Shown here one piece after another: positions 45,896-55,643 of a stretch of DNA of 64,000 bases. The position numbers were made by a program, and so were the translations under genes. The notes beneath the pieces were generated by a model. It was given only the letters and a program-made list of their open reading frames with translations. It did not search any database and was not told the origin of the DNA. Location of the stretch: positions 1-64,000 of the forward strand of contig NZ_QAOH01000011.1 of NCBI RefSeq assembly GCF_003050785.1. The letters are read 5' to 3'. This DNA is from Celeribacter persicus. Lineage in GTDB: Bacteria; Pseudomonadota; Alphaproteobacteria; Rhodobacterales; Rhodobacteraceae. Each line of letters starts with the position of its first letter. The stretch's first letter is position 1.

Positions 45896-46512
45896 TGCAA
45901 ATCGAAAAAATAGCGGGTCTCGATGTTTCACGTGAAACATTGGAGCGCCTTGAAAGTTATCTGGCGCTTTTGAAAAAATGGAATCCGGTGATCAATCTGG
46001 TTTCTAAATCGACGTTGGAACAAGCGTGGCAGCGTCACTTTGTCGATTCGGTTCAGATTTTCTCCATAGCCCCCAAAGGCCTTCGTCATTGGGCTGATTT
46101 CGGAAGTGGCGGTGGTTTTCCTGGTCTTGTCTGTGCGGTTCTGGCCAAGGAATTGTCACCTGAAATCCGCTTCACGCTCATAGAATCGGATCAACGCAAA
46201 GCGACATTTCTCCGAACTGTGGCGCGTAAGTTGGAACTCGATGTCGATGTTCGGTCACAACGTATCGAACAGGTTGCGCCACTTCACGCCGATCTCATAT
46301 CTGCACGTGCCTTGGCCAGCTTATCCAAACTTCTGGGTTTCGCCGAAAGGCATATGGGGCAGGGAGGACACGCCATTTTCATGAAAGGGATTTCTTTCCG
46401 TGAAGAGATCTCCGAATCCCTTGAAAGCTGGCGCTTCAGCTACGAAGAATACCCGAGCGTCACGGATCCCGAATCCGTCATCCTTCTTATCGGAGATATT
46501 GAGCGTGTCTGA
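45895..46512 (+). CDS. rsmG: 16S rRNA m7G527 methyltransferase RsmG (GidB)
   Basis: 205 residues. SAM-binding motif HWADFGSGGGFPGLVCAVL and the LIESDQRKATFLRTVARKL acceptor loop are typical. It methylates G527 of 16S rRNA in the decoding region; loss gives low-level streptomycin resistance. It overlaps mnmG by one base and parA by eight. The codons for DVSRET contain a perfect parS. Confidence 0.94.
   Translation: MQIEKIAGLDVSRETLERLESYLALLKKWNPVINLVSKSTLEQAWQRHFVDSVQIFSIAPKGLRHWADFGSGGGFPGLVCAVLAKELSPEIRFTLIESDQRKATFLRTVARKLELDVDVRSQRIEQVAPLHADLISARALASLSKLLGFAERHMGQGGHAIFMKGISFREEISESLESWRFSYEEYPSVTDPESVILLIGDIERV
45924..45939. promoter_or_regulatory. parS centromere site, perfect (inside rsmG)
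   Basis: TGTTTCACGTGAAACA, a second complete palindrome 1.9 kb from the first, read in frame as part of rsmG codons 10-16. Confidence 0.9.
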
Positions 46513-47305
46513 CCTTTCCAAACCCAACAGTCCGAAAATTATTGCGGTGGCGAACCAGAAGGGCGGGGTTGGAAAAACGACGACTTCGATCAATCTCGCT
46601 GCGGCGCTGGTGAAAACCGGGTGTCGAGTGCTGGTTGTCGATCTTGATCCTCAAGGCAACGCGTCAACCGGCTTGGGGATTGATCCGGAAAACCGGAATT
46701 ATACCACCTATGATCTTGTGCTTGGAGATGTCGATCTTCACGACGTGATTCAGACCACGGAATTCGAAGGACTTTGGATCTCTCCTGCAACGGTGGATTT
46801 AAGCTCCGCCGATATTGAAATGGTTGCCAATGAAAAACGCAGCTATCTCTTGCACGATGCGCTGCGCCAGCCCGCAATTGACGATTTTCTCTTTGATTTT
46901 ATCCTCATCGATTGCCCGCCTTCGCTCAGCCTGCTGACCGTCAACGCAATGGTTGCCGCCGATTCCGTGCTTGTTCCTCTGCAAAGCGAGTTTTTCGCGC
47001 TTGAGGGGCTGTCGCAGCTCATGTTGACTGTCCGCGAAGTGCGGCAAACCGCCAATTCAAAATTAAGAATCGAAGGTGTTGTGTTGACGATGTATGATCA
47101 ACGCAACAACTTGTCCCGGCAAGTGGAACAGGACGCACGTGATAACCTCGGGGATCTGGTGTTTCAGACGGTCATTCCACGCAATGTCCGGATCAGCGAG
47201 GCGCCGTCTTTTGCACTTCCAGTTCTGGATTATGATCCGGCTTCGAAAGGGAGTCAGGCGTATCAGGCGCTCGCCCTCGAAGTTTTGGCAAAAAAAGGAC
47301 GATAA
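46505..47305 (+). CDS. parA: Chromosome partitioning ATPase ParA (Soj)
   Basis: 266 residues from the GTG overlapping the rsmG stop, with GGAG ten bases upstream. Deviant Walker A KGGVGKTTTSINLAAAL, switch I DLDPQGNASTGLGID, and Walker B FILIDCPPSLSLLTVNAM. The short N terminus without an HTH marks it as a chromosomal (type Ib-like small) ParA. It binds DNA with ATP and moves ParB-parS complexes after replication. parB follows after 3 bp. Confidence 0.96.
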   Translation: MSDLSKPNSPKIIAVANQKGGVGKTTTSINLAAALVKTGCRVLVVDLDPQGNASTGLGIDPENRNYTTYDLVLGDVDLHDVIQTTEFEGLWISPATVDLSSADIEMVANEKRSYLLHDALRQPAIDDFLFDFILIDCPPSLSLLTVNAMVAADSVLVPLQSEFFALEGLSQLMLTVREVRQTANSKLRIEGVVLTMYDQRNNLSRQVEQDARDNLGDLVFQTVIPRNVRISEAPSFALPVLDYDPASKGSQAYQALALEVLAKKGR

Positions 47306-47308
47306 AAC

Positions 47309-48217
47309 ATGTCGCAATCGGGCAGAACAAAGAACAGAGGTCTGGGGCGCGGATTGTCAGCATTAATGGCGGATGTCACGCAGGATACTGTGTCCCCTGA
47401 AGCTGCGACTGAGCCTCGTCGTGCCGATATGATGGTTCCGATTGAGAAGATTGAGCCTAATCCAGATCAGCCGCGTCGCACTTTTGATCAGTCTGCGTTG
47501 GATGAGCTGGCCGAATCAATTCGCGAAAAAGGGGTGATTCAGCCTCTGATCGTGCGAGAAAATCCGCGTAAGGCGGGTGAGTATGAGATTGTGGCCGGTG
47601 AACGGCGCTGGCGGGCCTCGCAATTGGCGCGTTTGCACGAACTTCCGGTTCTGGTGCGCGATTATTCCGACACGGAAGTGCTCGAAGTCGCGATTATTGA
47701 GAACATTCAGCGTTCCGATCTGAACGCGATTGAGGAGGCGGCTGGTTACAAACAGCTTATGGAGCGCTTCGGCCATACCCAGGAAAAACTATCTGAAGCT
47801 TTGGGGAAAAGCCGGAGTCACATTGCCAACCTGATGCGTCTTTTGCAGCTTCCGTCTGATGTTCGGGATTATGTGATTGAAGGCCAGCTTTCCGCTGGGC
47901 ACGCGCGGGCGCTCGTGACGGCCGACAATCCATCTGAATTGGCGCGCGAGATTATTCATAAAGGGCTTTCCGTCCGTGAAACTGAAAAGCTGGTGAAGGG
48001 AGAAAAGACCCCAACCCAGCCTAAAAGCCCCAAAACGTCTAGCTCCGCTGAGAAAGATGCGGATACGAGGGCGCTCGAAGGCGATCTCTCGGCAGCAATT
48101 CGCATGAAGGTGAGTATCACACATAAAGATGGTACGGAGCAGGGAACTGTGACGATTTCTTATGAAAGTCTGGATGAACTGGACACGCTTTGCGCGATCT
48201 TGTCGCGGGGTGCTTAA
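47309..48217 (+). CDS. parB: Chromosome partitioning protein ParB (Spo0J)
   Basis: 302 residues. N terminus (RGLGRGLSALMAD) binds ParA. The CTP-binding/ParB N domain has GVIQPLIVRENP, GERRWRAS and IENIQRSDLNAIEEA; a central HTH (about 145-190, TQEKLSEALGKSRSHIANLMRLLQLP) recognises parS; and the C-terminal dimerisation domain ends ELDTLCAILSRGA. It loads at parS, of which two perfect copies lie 2-3 kb upstream. Its last four bases overlap the convergent hemW stop. Confidence 0.96.
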   Translation: MSQSGRTKNRGLGRGLSALMADVTQDTVSPEAATEPRRADMMVPIEKIEPNPDQPRRTFDQSALDELAESIREKGVIQPLIVRENPRKAGEYEIVAGERRWRASQLARLHELPVLVRDYSDTEVLEVAIIENIQRSDLNAIEEAAGYKQLMERFGHTQEKLSEALGKSRSHIANLMRLLQLPSDVRDYVIEGQLSAGHARALVTADNPSELAREIIHKGLSVRETEKLVKGEKTPTQPKSPKTSSSAEKDADTRALEGDLSAAIRMKVSITHKDGTEQGTVTISYESLDELDTLCAILSRGA

Positions 48218-49371
48218 GCGTCCGGGATCAAATCCCGGATGATTGCATTCAGCAGGGGCCGACCTTTTTCCGATACGGAAAGGCGGCCCTTTTCCTTTTT
48301 CACAAAACCATCATCAATTAAGTAATTGCTTTCAATTGAAAATTCTTGTCCCAAAAGGGCCGAGAGCCGCTCAATCTCGACGCCTTCGGTAATTCTTAGC
48401 CCCATCATGAGGTATTCAACGGCCTGATCGTAACCACTGAGCGCTTCGCGAGGATTTTCCCCATGGCCGTTTTGCTCGACCGAGGCGAGCCAGAGTTGCG
48501 GCGACAGGGGGGTGTCGATGGCGTATTTCTGTCCGCCAAATGTCAGCCGCGCATGTGCACCGGGTCCGATCCCGGCATAATCGCCATAGCGCCAGTAGAT
48601 CAGATTATGGTGGCTTTCAGAGCCCTTTTGGGCGTGATTAGACACTTCATAGGCGGGCATACCCGCCTTTTCACACTCTTCCTGAGTGATGAAATACATG
48701 TCTGCTGCGTCATCATCCGTAGGTAAATTGCGAAGCTGACCGCGATTGTAACGATCTCCGAAGGCTGTGCCTTGCTCGATCGTCAGCTGGTAAAGCGACA
48801 AATGATCGACCGCCATGGACAGAGCTTCGCGCAATTCCTTGCGCCAAGCGTCCTTCGTCTGGCCCTGGCGGGCGTAAATCAGATCGAAACTCACGCGATC
48901 AAAGGTGTTTCGGGCAATTTCAAAGGCTTTCTGCGCCTCGGAAACCGAATGTAGCCGACCAAGTCGTCTGAGATCCTCGTCATGCAGAGATTGAATCCCC
49001 ATCGAAACGCGATTGACGCCGGCGTCGCGATAGCCCTGAAAACGACCCGCTTCGACAGAAGTGGGATTGGCTTCAAGCGTGATTTCCACATCGTTCGCAA
49101 GTCTCCAACAGTCTCGAACCTTGCCTAAAATGGCATTTACAAGCTCGGGGTCCATTAGAGAGGGCGTGCCGCCTCCGAAAAATACTGTGTTCAGAACTCG
49201 TCCCGATGTTTCCCGTGAAACACGTTCGATCTCGGACAGATAGGCGCGTTCCCATGCCGACTGATCAATCGACGCGGCAACATGGGAGTTGAAATCGCAA
49301 TAGGGGCATTTCGACTGGCAAAACGGCCAATGGATATAGAGGCCAAAGCCACCGTTTTGCCAGTCTTCCAT
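48214..49371 (-). CDS. hemW: Radical SAM heme chaperone HemW
   Basis: 385 residues. Radical SAM iron-sulfur motif CQSKCPYCDFNSH (C-x3-C-x2-C) near residue 20, then FFGGGTPSL and NPTSVE. The C-terminal HemW/HemN domain follows (YWRYGDYAGIGPGAHARL). It lacks the N-terminal features of the coproporphyrinogen dehydrogenase HemN and, as HemW, is thought to insert heme into respiratory enzymes. A one-mismatch parS lies within codons for VSRETS. RidA and rdgB lie upstream in the same leftward run. Confidence 0.9.
   Translation of the reverse strand: MEDWQNGGFGLYIHWPFCQSKCPYCDFNSHVAASIDQSAWERAYLSEIERVSRETSGRVLNTVFFGGGTPSLMDPELVNAILGKVRDCWRLANDVEITLEANPTSVEAGRFQGYRDAGVNRVSMGIQSLHDEDLRRLGRLHSVSEAQKAFEIARNTFDRVSFDLIYARQGQTKDAWRKELREALSMAVDHLSLYQLTIEQGTAFGDRYNRGQLRNLPTDDDAADMYFITQEECEKAGMPAYEVSNHAQKGSESHHNLIYWRYGDYAGIGPGAHARLTFGGQKYAIDTPLSPQLWLASVEQNGHGENPREALSGYDQAVEYLMMGLRITEGVEIERLSALLGQEFSIESNYLIDDGFVKKEKGRLSVSEKGRPLLNAIIRDLIPDA
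49207..49222. promoter_or_regulatory. parS-like site, one mismatch (inside hemW)
   Basis: TGTTTCCCGTGAAACA, one base from the perfect palindrome (A to C in the centre), keeping the outer T/A. About 8.5 kb from the putative origin. It is the strongest of the imperfect sites. Confidence 0.5.
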
Positions 49372-49373
49372 TG

Positions 49374-49757
49374 TCAGCCTTTGAAAGCCGTGATTTCGAT
49401 TTCGATCTTCATCTCGGGTTTGATGAGATCAGCAACGACCATGGTGGCCGCCGGGCGAATATCGGCAAGAAACTCGCCAAGTGCCGAGACAACTTCGTCC
49501 ACTAGGGCGGCATCGGTGATCGTGTATTGCACACGTACCGTATCCTTGAGCGAGAAATCCTCACCCTCCAGTACGCTGGAGATGGTTTTGAACGCGTTGC
49601 GTGCCTGATCGGCGATGCTCTCCGGCATGGTCATCGTGGCGTAATCGTAACCCGTGGTACCGGACACGAAACACCAGTCACCCTGCACCACGGCTCGGGA
49701 GTAGCCCATGACTTTCTCGAAATCAGAGCCGGAAGAGATCAGTTTGCGGGTACTCAT
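49374..49757 (-). CDS. RidA/YjgF family protein
   Basis: 127 residues. The family pattern is clear: a start [12 protein letters not shown], then [31 protein letters not shown] and the active-site arginine in [11 protein letters not shown]. RidA members hydrolyse reactive enamine/imine intermediates from PLP enzymes such as IlvA (present at 61418). This copy is of a variant subgroup rather than canonical RidA, so its substrate is uncertain. It overlaps rdgB by four bases. Confidence 0.85.
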   Translation of the reverse strand: MSTRKLISSGSDFEKVMGYSRAVVQGDWCFVSGTTGYDYATMTMPESIADQARNAFKTISSVLEGEDFSLKDTVRVQYTITDAALVDEVVSALGEFLADIRPAATMVVADLIKPEMKIEIEITAFKG

Positions 49758-50377
49758 GTGTTGAGATCCTTGAAGGGTCCGGAGACCAGTTTACGAAACG
49801 CATCTGCACGGTGGCTCATGGCCTGTTTCCGTGCGTGGTCCATTTCCCCGAACGTTTCAGATTCACCGTCGGGAAGGAACATCGGGTCGTAGCCGAAGCC
49901 ATGCAGACCGCGTGCGGGCCAAACAATTCGGCCTTCGACGGTGCCTTCGAAAATCTCGTCATGACCATCGGGCCAGGCGAGGCAGAGTGTGCAACAAAAG
50001 CGCGCGGTGCGAGGTTCGGCTGCGTTTGTCTCTTCGAGGCGGTCCCAGACTTTTTGCATAGCCATTGCAAAATCGCGGCCATTGGGCGTTTCGGCCCAGT
50101 CCGCGGAATACACACCGGGTGCGCCCCCAAGCCCATCAATCGCAAGACCGCTGTCATCGGAGAGGGCAGGGAGGCCGCTGGACTTGGCGGCAAAATGCGC
50201 CTTGATCCGCGCGTTTCCGGCAAATGTGTCTTCGGTCTCTTCTGGTTCTTCGAAGCCAAGCTCACCAGCGGAGATGACTTCGATCCCGAAAGGTTCCATA
50301 AGCTCCGCGATTTCACGAAGCTTGCCTTTGTTATGAGAGGCGAGGACCAGTTTGTTGCCGTCGAAGCTGCGCATCAC
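49754..50377 (-). CDS. rdgB: XTP/dITP pyrophosphatase RdgB (HAM1)
   Basis: 207 residues. Removes inosine and xanthosine triphosphates from the nucleotide pool. Motifs [42 protein letters not shown] and [13 protein letters not shown] are those of the family. It overlaps rph and the RidA gene by four bases each, in the order rph-rdgB-ridA-hemW, which is conserved in Alphaproteobacteria. Confidence 0.95.
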   Translation of the reverse strand: MMRSFDGNKLVLASHNKGKLREIAELMEPFGIEVISAGELGFEEPEETEDTFAGNARIKAHFAAKSSGLPALSDDSGLAIDGLGGAPGVYSADWAETPNGRDFAMAMQKVWDRLEETNAAEPRTARFCCTLCLAWPDGHDEIFEGTVEGRIVWPARGLHGFGYDPMFLPDGESETFGEMDHARKQAMSHRADAFRKLVSGPFKDLNT

Positions 50378-51087
50378 GCGACCGCCGCGTTTTGTGCGGC
50401 GACAAGTTCCGCCACGCCTTTTTCGGCGAGATCGAGAAGCTCATTCATCTGCGCACGGGAATAGGTGGCCCCTTCGGCGCTCATCTGGGTTTCGATCAGT
50501 TGACCATTCGCCATCATGATGAAGTTCCCGTCAACGCCGGCCTCGGAATCCTCGGGATAATCGAGATCGAGCACCGGCTGGCCAGCATAGATGCCACAGG
50601 ACACGGCCGCGACATTCGACATCAGTGGATCGGAAATGAGATCGCCCGCCTTGATCAGTTTGTTGACGGCGAGACGCAGCGCAACCCAACCACCTGTGAT
50701 GGAGGCGCAGCGGGTGCCGCCATCGGCTTGGATCACATCGCAGTCCACGGTGATCTGACGTTCGCCAAGAGCCACGCGATCCACACCGGCGCGCAGGGAA
50801 CGCCCGATCAGGCGCTGAATTTCTACTGTGCGCCCGCCTTGTTTGCCCTGAGACGCTTCACGCCGCATCCGCGATGAGGTCGAGCGCGGCAGCATGCCAT
50901 ATTCGGCGGTGACCCAGCCCTGACCGGAATTGCGCATGAACGGCGGCACGCGCTCCTCAATCGTGGCGGTGCAAAGCACATGAGTGTCACCGCAGCGGAT
51001 CAGACAAGACCCTTCGGCATGTTTTGTCACACCGGTCTCGATTGAAATCGGCCGCATCTCGTCTAAATTTCTACCCGAGGGTCGCAT
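50374..51087 (-). CDS. rph: Ribonuclease PH
   Basis: 237 residues from the ATG at 51087 (GGAAGGA upstream), matching the family start MRPSGRxLDEMRPI; the longer frame adds 18 residues without homology. Phosphorolytic exonuclease that trims tRNA 3' ends. [25 protein letters not shown], the phosphate-binding [13 protein letters not shown] and [20 protein letters not shown] are present. Divergent from hrcA across 121 bp. Confidence 0.95.
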   Translation of the reverse strand: MRPSGRNLDEMRPISIETGVTKHAEGSCLIRCGDTHVLCTATIEERVPPFMRNSGQGWVTAEYGMLPRSTSSRMRREASQGKQGGRTVEIQRLIGRSLRAGVDRVALGERQITVDCDVIQADGGTRCASITGGWVALRLAVNKLIKAGDLISDPLMSNVAAVSCGIYAGQPVLDLDYPEDSEAGVDGNFIMMANGQLIETQMSAEGATYSRAQMNELLDLAEKGVAELVAAQNAAVA

Positions 51088-51208
51088 GATAAATCCTTCC
51101 GCATGTGTTGCGGCAGACATAGCGAAGAGGGGCTCGGACACGCAAGCCTCATTGACCCCCGTGCCCGATGTCTTTTAATTGCATGAGGTCTATAAAGACG
51201 CAGGAAAA

Positions 51209-52273
51209 ATGACCGAACGAGCCAATATGATTGCTGAAATGAACGACCGCTCGCGGGAGGTGTTTCGGCGTGTGGTCGAAGGCTATCTCGACAGTGGCGG
51301 TCCCGTCGGTTCGCGTACACTGACGCGGACGATGAGCGAAAAGGTCTCCGCCGCGACGATCCGTAACGTGATGCAGGATCTCGAATATCTCGGACTTCTC
51401 GACAGCCCGCATGTCTCCGCTGGCCGGGTTCCGACCCAGCTCGGGCTGCGGCTTTTTGTCGATGGTCTGCTGGAGGTCGGTACCGTCACAGATGACGTGC
51501 GTGCCAAGATGGAGCACACTGTCCGCAATGAAAGCAGCGATGTTGGTGGTATGCTGGACCGGGTCGGATCGGCGCTTTCGGGGCTCACGCAAGGTGCAAG
51601 CCTTGTGCTTGCGCCGAAACACGAAGCCCCTGTGAAACATGTGGAATTCGTCAGCCTCGCACCGGATCGTGCTCTGGTCATTCTGGTTTTTGCCGACGGG
51701 CAGGTGGAAAATCGCGTCTTCGCGCCGCCCATCGGGCAAACCCCCTCTTCCTTGCGTGAGGCTGCGAATTTTCTCAACGCACTGGCTGAGGGCAAAACCC
51801 TTGCCGAATTGCGGGCTGTCGTTGAGCGTGAGATCAGGATGCGCCGTCAGGAACTCGACAGCCTTGCCGCCGAATTGATCGAAAACGGTTCGGCCTTTTG
51901 GGAGGGCGAGGGATCCTCCTATGAGCGTCTCATCGTGCGCGGGCGTGCAAATCTTCTGGGCGAAAGTGCGGAGGCCGATGAACTCGACCGGATCAGGACC
52001 CTGTTCGACGATCTCGAAAAGAAGCGTGACATCGCCGAATTTCTCGAATTGACCGAGGATGGCGAGGGGGTGCGCATTTTCATCGGCTCTGAGAACAAAC
52101 TTTTCTCTCTTTCGGGTTCCTCTTTGGTGGTTTCTCCATATATGAACGCTGAACGAAAAATTATCGGTGCCGTGGGCGTCATCGGACCGACCCGTCTCAA
52201 TTATGGGCGGATCGTTCCGATCGTCGACTACACGGCCCAGCTTGTGGGGCGGATTTTGTCCGGCAAGGCGTGA
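51209..52273 (+). CDS. hrcA: Heat-inducible transcription repressor HrcA
   Basis: 354 residues from the ATG at 51209; the TTG at 51179 would add ten residues, and an ATG at 51227 is also possible. The N-terminal winged helix (SREVFRRVVEGYLDSGGPVGSRTL, ATIRNVMQDLEYLGLLDSPHVSAGRVPT) binds CIRCE operators; GAF-like and inserted domains follow. It represses groESL/dnaK-type operons. I saw no CIRCE element in the 121-bp promoter region. grpE follows after 11 bp. Confidence 0.95.
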   Translation: MTERANMIAEMNDRSREVFRRVVEGYLDSGGPVGSRTLTRTMSEKVSAATIRNVMQDLEYLGLLDSPHVSAGRVPTQLGLRLFVDGLLEVGTVTDDVRAKMEHTVRNESSDVGGMLDRVGSALSGLTQGASLVLAPKHEAPVKHVEFVSLAPDRALVILVFADGQVENRVFAPPIGQTPSSLREAANFLNALAEGKTLAELRAVVEREIRMRRQELDSLAAELIENGSAFWEGEGSSYERLIVRGRANLLGESAEADELDRIRTLFDDLEKKRDIAEFLELTEDGEGVRIFIGSENKLFSLSGSSLVVSPYMNAERKIIGAVGVIGPTRLNYGRIVPIVDYTAQLVGRILSGKA

Positions 52274-52284
52274 AAAGGTGGAAC

Positions 52285-52860
52285 ATGACGGATCCGAAAA
52301 AAGACATGTCTGAAGAGATCGAAACCGAGATCGACGAAATCATCGATATCACTTCCGAGGAGGCTCTCGAAGGCCCGGATGAGGATGATGTGATGGCCGA
52401 GCTGGAACAGCTCCGTGCCGAGCGCGACGAATTCCGTGACCGCTTCATGCGCGCGGTGGCCGATGCGGAAAACTCCCGCAAACGCGCAGATCGTGACCGT
52501 CGCGAGGCGGAAAACTACGGTGGCTCGAAACTGGCGCGCGATATGTTGCCGGTGTTCGACAACATGAAACGGGCGGTCGATACGATCACCGAAGAACAGC
52601 GCGAACAGCAGGCTGCGCTGATCGAGGGCATCGAGTTGACCATGCGCGAGTTGCTGAACGTTTTCGGCAAGCATGGGATTCAGATCATTGCTCCCGAAGT
52701 GGGCGACAAGTTCGATCCGAACCAGCACGAAGCCATGTTCGAGGCCCCGGTCCCGAACACAAAAGCGGGCGACATCATTCAGGTGATGAACGTCGGTTTC
52801 ATGATCCACGACCGTCTGCTGCGTCCGGCGCAGGTCGGCGTGTCCTCGACGCCCGCTTAA
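52285..52860 (+). CDS. grpE: Nucleotide exchange factor GrpE
   Basis: 191 residues from the ATG at 52285, with AAGGTGG upstream. An acidic N terminus and long coiled coil ([33 protein letters not shown]) precede the C-terminal beta wing ([13 protein letters not shown]-type, [23 protein letters not shown]). It drives ADP release from DnaK. It forms an operon with hrcA and ends in a four-base overlap with the convergent mutS stop. Confidence 0.96.
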   Translation: MTDPKKDMSEEIETEIDEIIDITSEEALEGPDEDDVMAELEQLRAERDEFRDRFMRAVADAENSRKRADRDRREAENYGGSKLARDMLPVFDNMKRAVDTITEEQREQQAALIEGIELTMRELLNVFGKHGIQIIAPEVGDKFDPNQHEAMFEAPVPNTKAGDIIQVMNVGFMIHDRLLRPAQVGVSSTPA

Positions 52861-55514
52861 ATCATCGCTTTGAGATCATAGAGAAGCTGCAACGCTTCTC
52901 TCGGAGACAGCTCGTCGGGGGAAACCTCGGCGAGCTTTTTCTCGACCTTGCTCTCTTTTGGGGCGGCGGGCGGCGGTGCGGGAGGAATGGCGGCGAACAA
53001 CGGCAGATCGTCGATGATCGCTTTCGGGTTTGCGGCACTTTCCGCCTGACCCTTCTCCAGAGTCTCCAGAACGGATTTCGCACGCGCCACCACCGCATCC
53101 GGCAGGCCGGCGAGCCGCGCCACCTGAACCCCGTAGGAACGATCCGCCTTCCCCTTGATCACCTCATGGAGGAAAATCACTTCACCCTCCCATTCCTTTA
53201 CCGCCACAGTCGCATTGTCCGCGCCGGGCAGTTTGTCGGAGAGCGATGTCATTTCATGGTAATGCGTCGCAAACAGTGCTCGGCATTTGTTGACATCGTG
53301 CAGATGTTCGAGCGTCGCCCAGGCAATCGATAACCCGTCATAGGTTGCCGTACCACGTCCGATTTCATCGAGGATGACCAAGGCCCGGTCATCTGCCTGA
53401 TTGAGGATCGCGGCAGTTTCGACCATTTCGACCATGAAGGTCGAGCGCCCACGCGCCAGATCGTCCGACGCACCGACGCGGGAGAAAAGCTGAGATACCA
53501 CCCCGATATGCGCCCGTTCCGCCGGGACATAGGAGCCGGCCTGTGCGATCAGCGCGATCAGCGCGTTTTGCCGCAGAAAGGTCGATTTACCGGCCATGTT
53601 CGGCCCGGTCAAAAGCCAGATCGCAGCACCGTCGTGCCCGTCGGACAGAGCGCAATCGTTGGCAACGAATTTTTCTCCGCCCTGTTTGCGTAGTGCGCGT
53701 TCCACAACCGGGTGACGCCCGCCTGTGACAAGGAATTCGCGACCCAAATCCACCTGAGGGCGCGTCCAACCCTCGTTTTGCGCCAGATCGGCAAGCGCTG
53801 TGATCAGGTCCAGTTCTGCAAGTGCTCCAGAGGCATCGTTGATCGCCGGGGCACGTTCCAGAATGGCCATGCGAAGCACTTCAAAGAGACGTTTTTCGAT
53901 CTCAAGCGCCCGCCCGCCCGCGTTATGGATTTTGGTTTCAAGTTCGGACAACTCCAGCGTCGTAAAGCGCACCTGATTGGCGGTGGTCTGACGATGGATA
54001 AAGGTCTCCGACAGCGGTGCGGAGAGCATTTTTTCCGCATGGGTCGAGGTGGTTTCGATGAAATAGCCGAGCACATTGTTATGCTTGACCTTGAGCGACT
54101 GCACGCCGGTCATTTCGGCGTATTTCTTTTGCAGGGAGGCAATGACGCCGCGTCCTTCATCGCGCAATGTGCGGCATTCGTCGAGTTCCGCGTCGTAATC
54201 TGGGGCAATGAACCCACCGTCGCGAGACAGGAGCGGAGGTTCCGCGACCAGAGCCGCATCCAGAAGGTCTATGAGTTCGGCATGATCGGTCAGAAACGCC
54301 ATTTTCTGCTGGATCAGGGTCGAAACCGGAGCATCTACGAGGATATCTCGAATGCTCTCAGCTTGCGTGAGTCCGTTACGTATTGCGGCAAGATCACGCG
54401 GTCCGCCACGGTCGAGACCGAGCCGGGACAAGGAACGCTCCATATCCGGAACCTTGCGCAACGCTTCGCGCAGGGACTGAGCCGTTCGTGTGTTTTCAAT
54501 CGCGAAAGTGATTGCATCGAGCCGGTCGGTAATCACCGCCACATCACGCGAGGGGCTGGCCAGACGGCGTTCCAGAAGCCGCCCGCCCGCTGCCGTGACC
54601 GTGCGGTCCATGGTTGCGATCAGAGAGCCTTCGCGCGATCCGGAGAGCGAATGCGAAATCTCAAGATTGCGCCGGGTCGAGGCGTCGATCTGCATCGCGC
54701 CACGCAAGGATTCCCGCACGGGCCGCCGCACCAGCGGCAGTTTGCCTTTCTGCGTGATGTCCAGATAGTCGATGATCGCACCCATCGCGGAAATCTCGGG
54801 CAGGGTGAACTGTCCGAAGGCATCCATCGACGAAACTTTGAAAAGCTCCGTCAGGCGGGTTTGCGCTGAGGTGCTGTCAAAAGACGACCGCGACAGGTCG
54901 GTCATGCGATCATGAAAATCAGGCACGAATTCAGCCCAGTTCGCGTCATGAGCCTCGGACACCACGATTTCGGACGGGTTCAGTCGCGCCAGTTCGGGCC
55001 CAAGTCCGACAAGCGGGCAGGGCATGACATGAAAGGCCCCCGTGGAAATATCGACCCAGGCAAGCGCGCCCTCTTCGCGGATTTCCGCATAAGCCGCGAG
55101 GAAATTGTGACGCCGCGCATCCAGAAGGCTGTCTTCGGTCAGTGTGCCAGGGGTAACGAGGCGCACCACATCGCGTTTCACTACCGATTTGGACCCGCGC
55201 TTTTTCGCTTCGGATGGGTCTTCGAGCTGTTCGCAAACGGCGACTTTGAAGCCCTTGCGAATAAGGTTGAGCAAATAGGTTTCCGCTGCGTGTACCGGTA
55301 CGCCGCACATCGGAATATCGTCGCCTGCATGTTTGCCACGTTTCGTCAGCGCGATATCGAGTGCTTCGGAGGCGGCTATCGCGTCGTCAAAGAACATCTC
55401 GTAGAAATCGCCCATGCGGTAAAACAGGAGCGCATCGCGATGCCGCGACTTGATTTCGAGATATTGCGCCATCATAGGCGTGGCGGCGGGCGTTTGTGAG
55501 GTCACTGTTGGCAT
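52857..55514 (-). CDS. mutS: DNA mismatch repair protein MutS
   Basis: 885 residues from the ATG at 55514 ([19 protein letters not shown]). The frame stays open far upstream through the antisense of maeB, but that part is not MutS. Mismatch-recognition motif [11 protein letters not shown] (Phe-x-Glu) lies near residue 40; the ATPase has [16 protein letters not shown] near 636 and a Walker B of [16 protein letters not shown]. The C terminus keeps the short beta-clamp/tetramer tail region. No mutL is nearby. Divergent from maeB over 129 bp. Confidence 0.96.
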   Translation of the reverse strand: MPTVTSQTPAATPMMAQYLEIKSRHRDALLFYRMGDFYEMFFDDAIAASEALDIALTKRGKHAGDDIPMCGVPVHAAETYLLNLIRKGFKVAVCEQLEDPSEAKKRGSKSVVKRDVVRLVTPGTLTEDSLLDARRHNFLAAYAEIREEGALAWVDISTGAFHVMPCPLVGLGPELARLNPSEIVVSEAHDANWAEFVPDFHDRMTDLSRSSFDSTSAQTRLTELFKVSSMDAFGQFTLPEISAMGAIIDYLDITQKGKLPLVRRPVRESLRGAMQIDASTRRNLEISHSLSGSREGSLIATMDRTVTAAGGRLLERRLASPSRDVAVITDRLDAITFAIENTRTAQSLREALRKVPDMERSLSRLGLDRGGPRDLAAIRNGLTQAESIRDILVDAPVSTLIQQKMAFLTDHAELIDLLDAALVAEPPLLSRDGGFIAPDYDAELDECRTLRDEGRGVIASLQKKYAEMTGVQSLKVKHNNVLGYFIETTSTHAEKMLSAPLSETFIHRQTTANQVRFTTLELSELETKIHNAGGRALEIEKRLFEVLRMAILERAPAINDASGALAELDLITALADLAQNEGWTRPQVDLGREFLVTGGRHPVVERALRKQGGEKFVANDCALSDGHDGAAIWLLTGPNMAGKSTFLRQNALIALIAQAGSYVPAERAHIGVVSQLFSRVGASDDLARGRSTFMVEMVETAAILNQADDRALVILDEIGRGTATYDGLSIAWATLEHLHDVNKCRALFATHYHEMTSLSDKLPGADNATVAVKEWEGEVIFLHEVIKGKADRSYGVQVARLAGLPDAVVARAKSVLETLEKGQAESAANPKAIIDDLPLFAAIPPAPPPAAPKESKVEKKLAEVSPDELSPREALQLLYDLKAMI

Positions 55515-55643
55515 CCGGTTTTGATTTCGGACCAACTTATCGCTCCGATAGGGGAGGTAAAGGGCCAGATCGCGTTCTTTTTGTTGAGCATCCTCCGGGC
55601 TGTGGGTAAGTAGGACCGACTGACGACGAGGAGGCACGCGCGC

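Noticed and set aside
51088-51208. CIRCE operator in front of hrcA
   Set aside because: No TTAGCACTC-N9-GAGTGCTAA or close variant is present.
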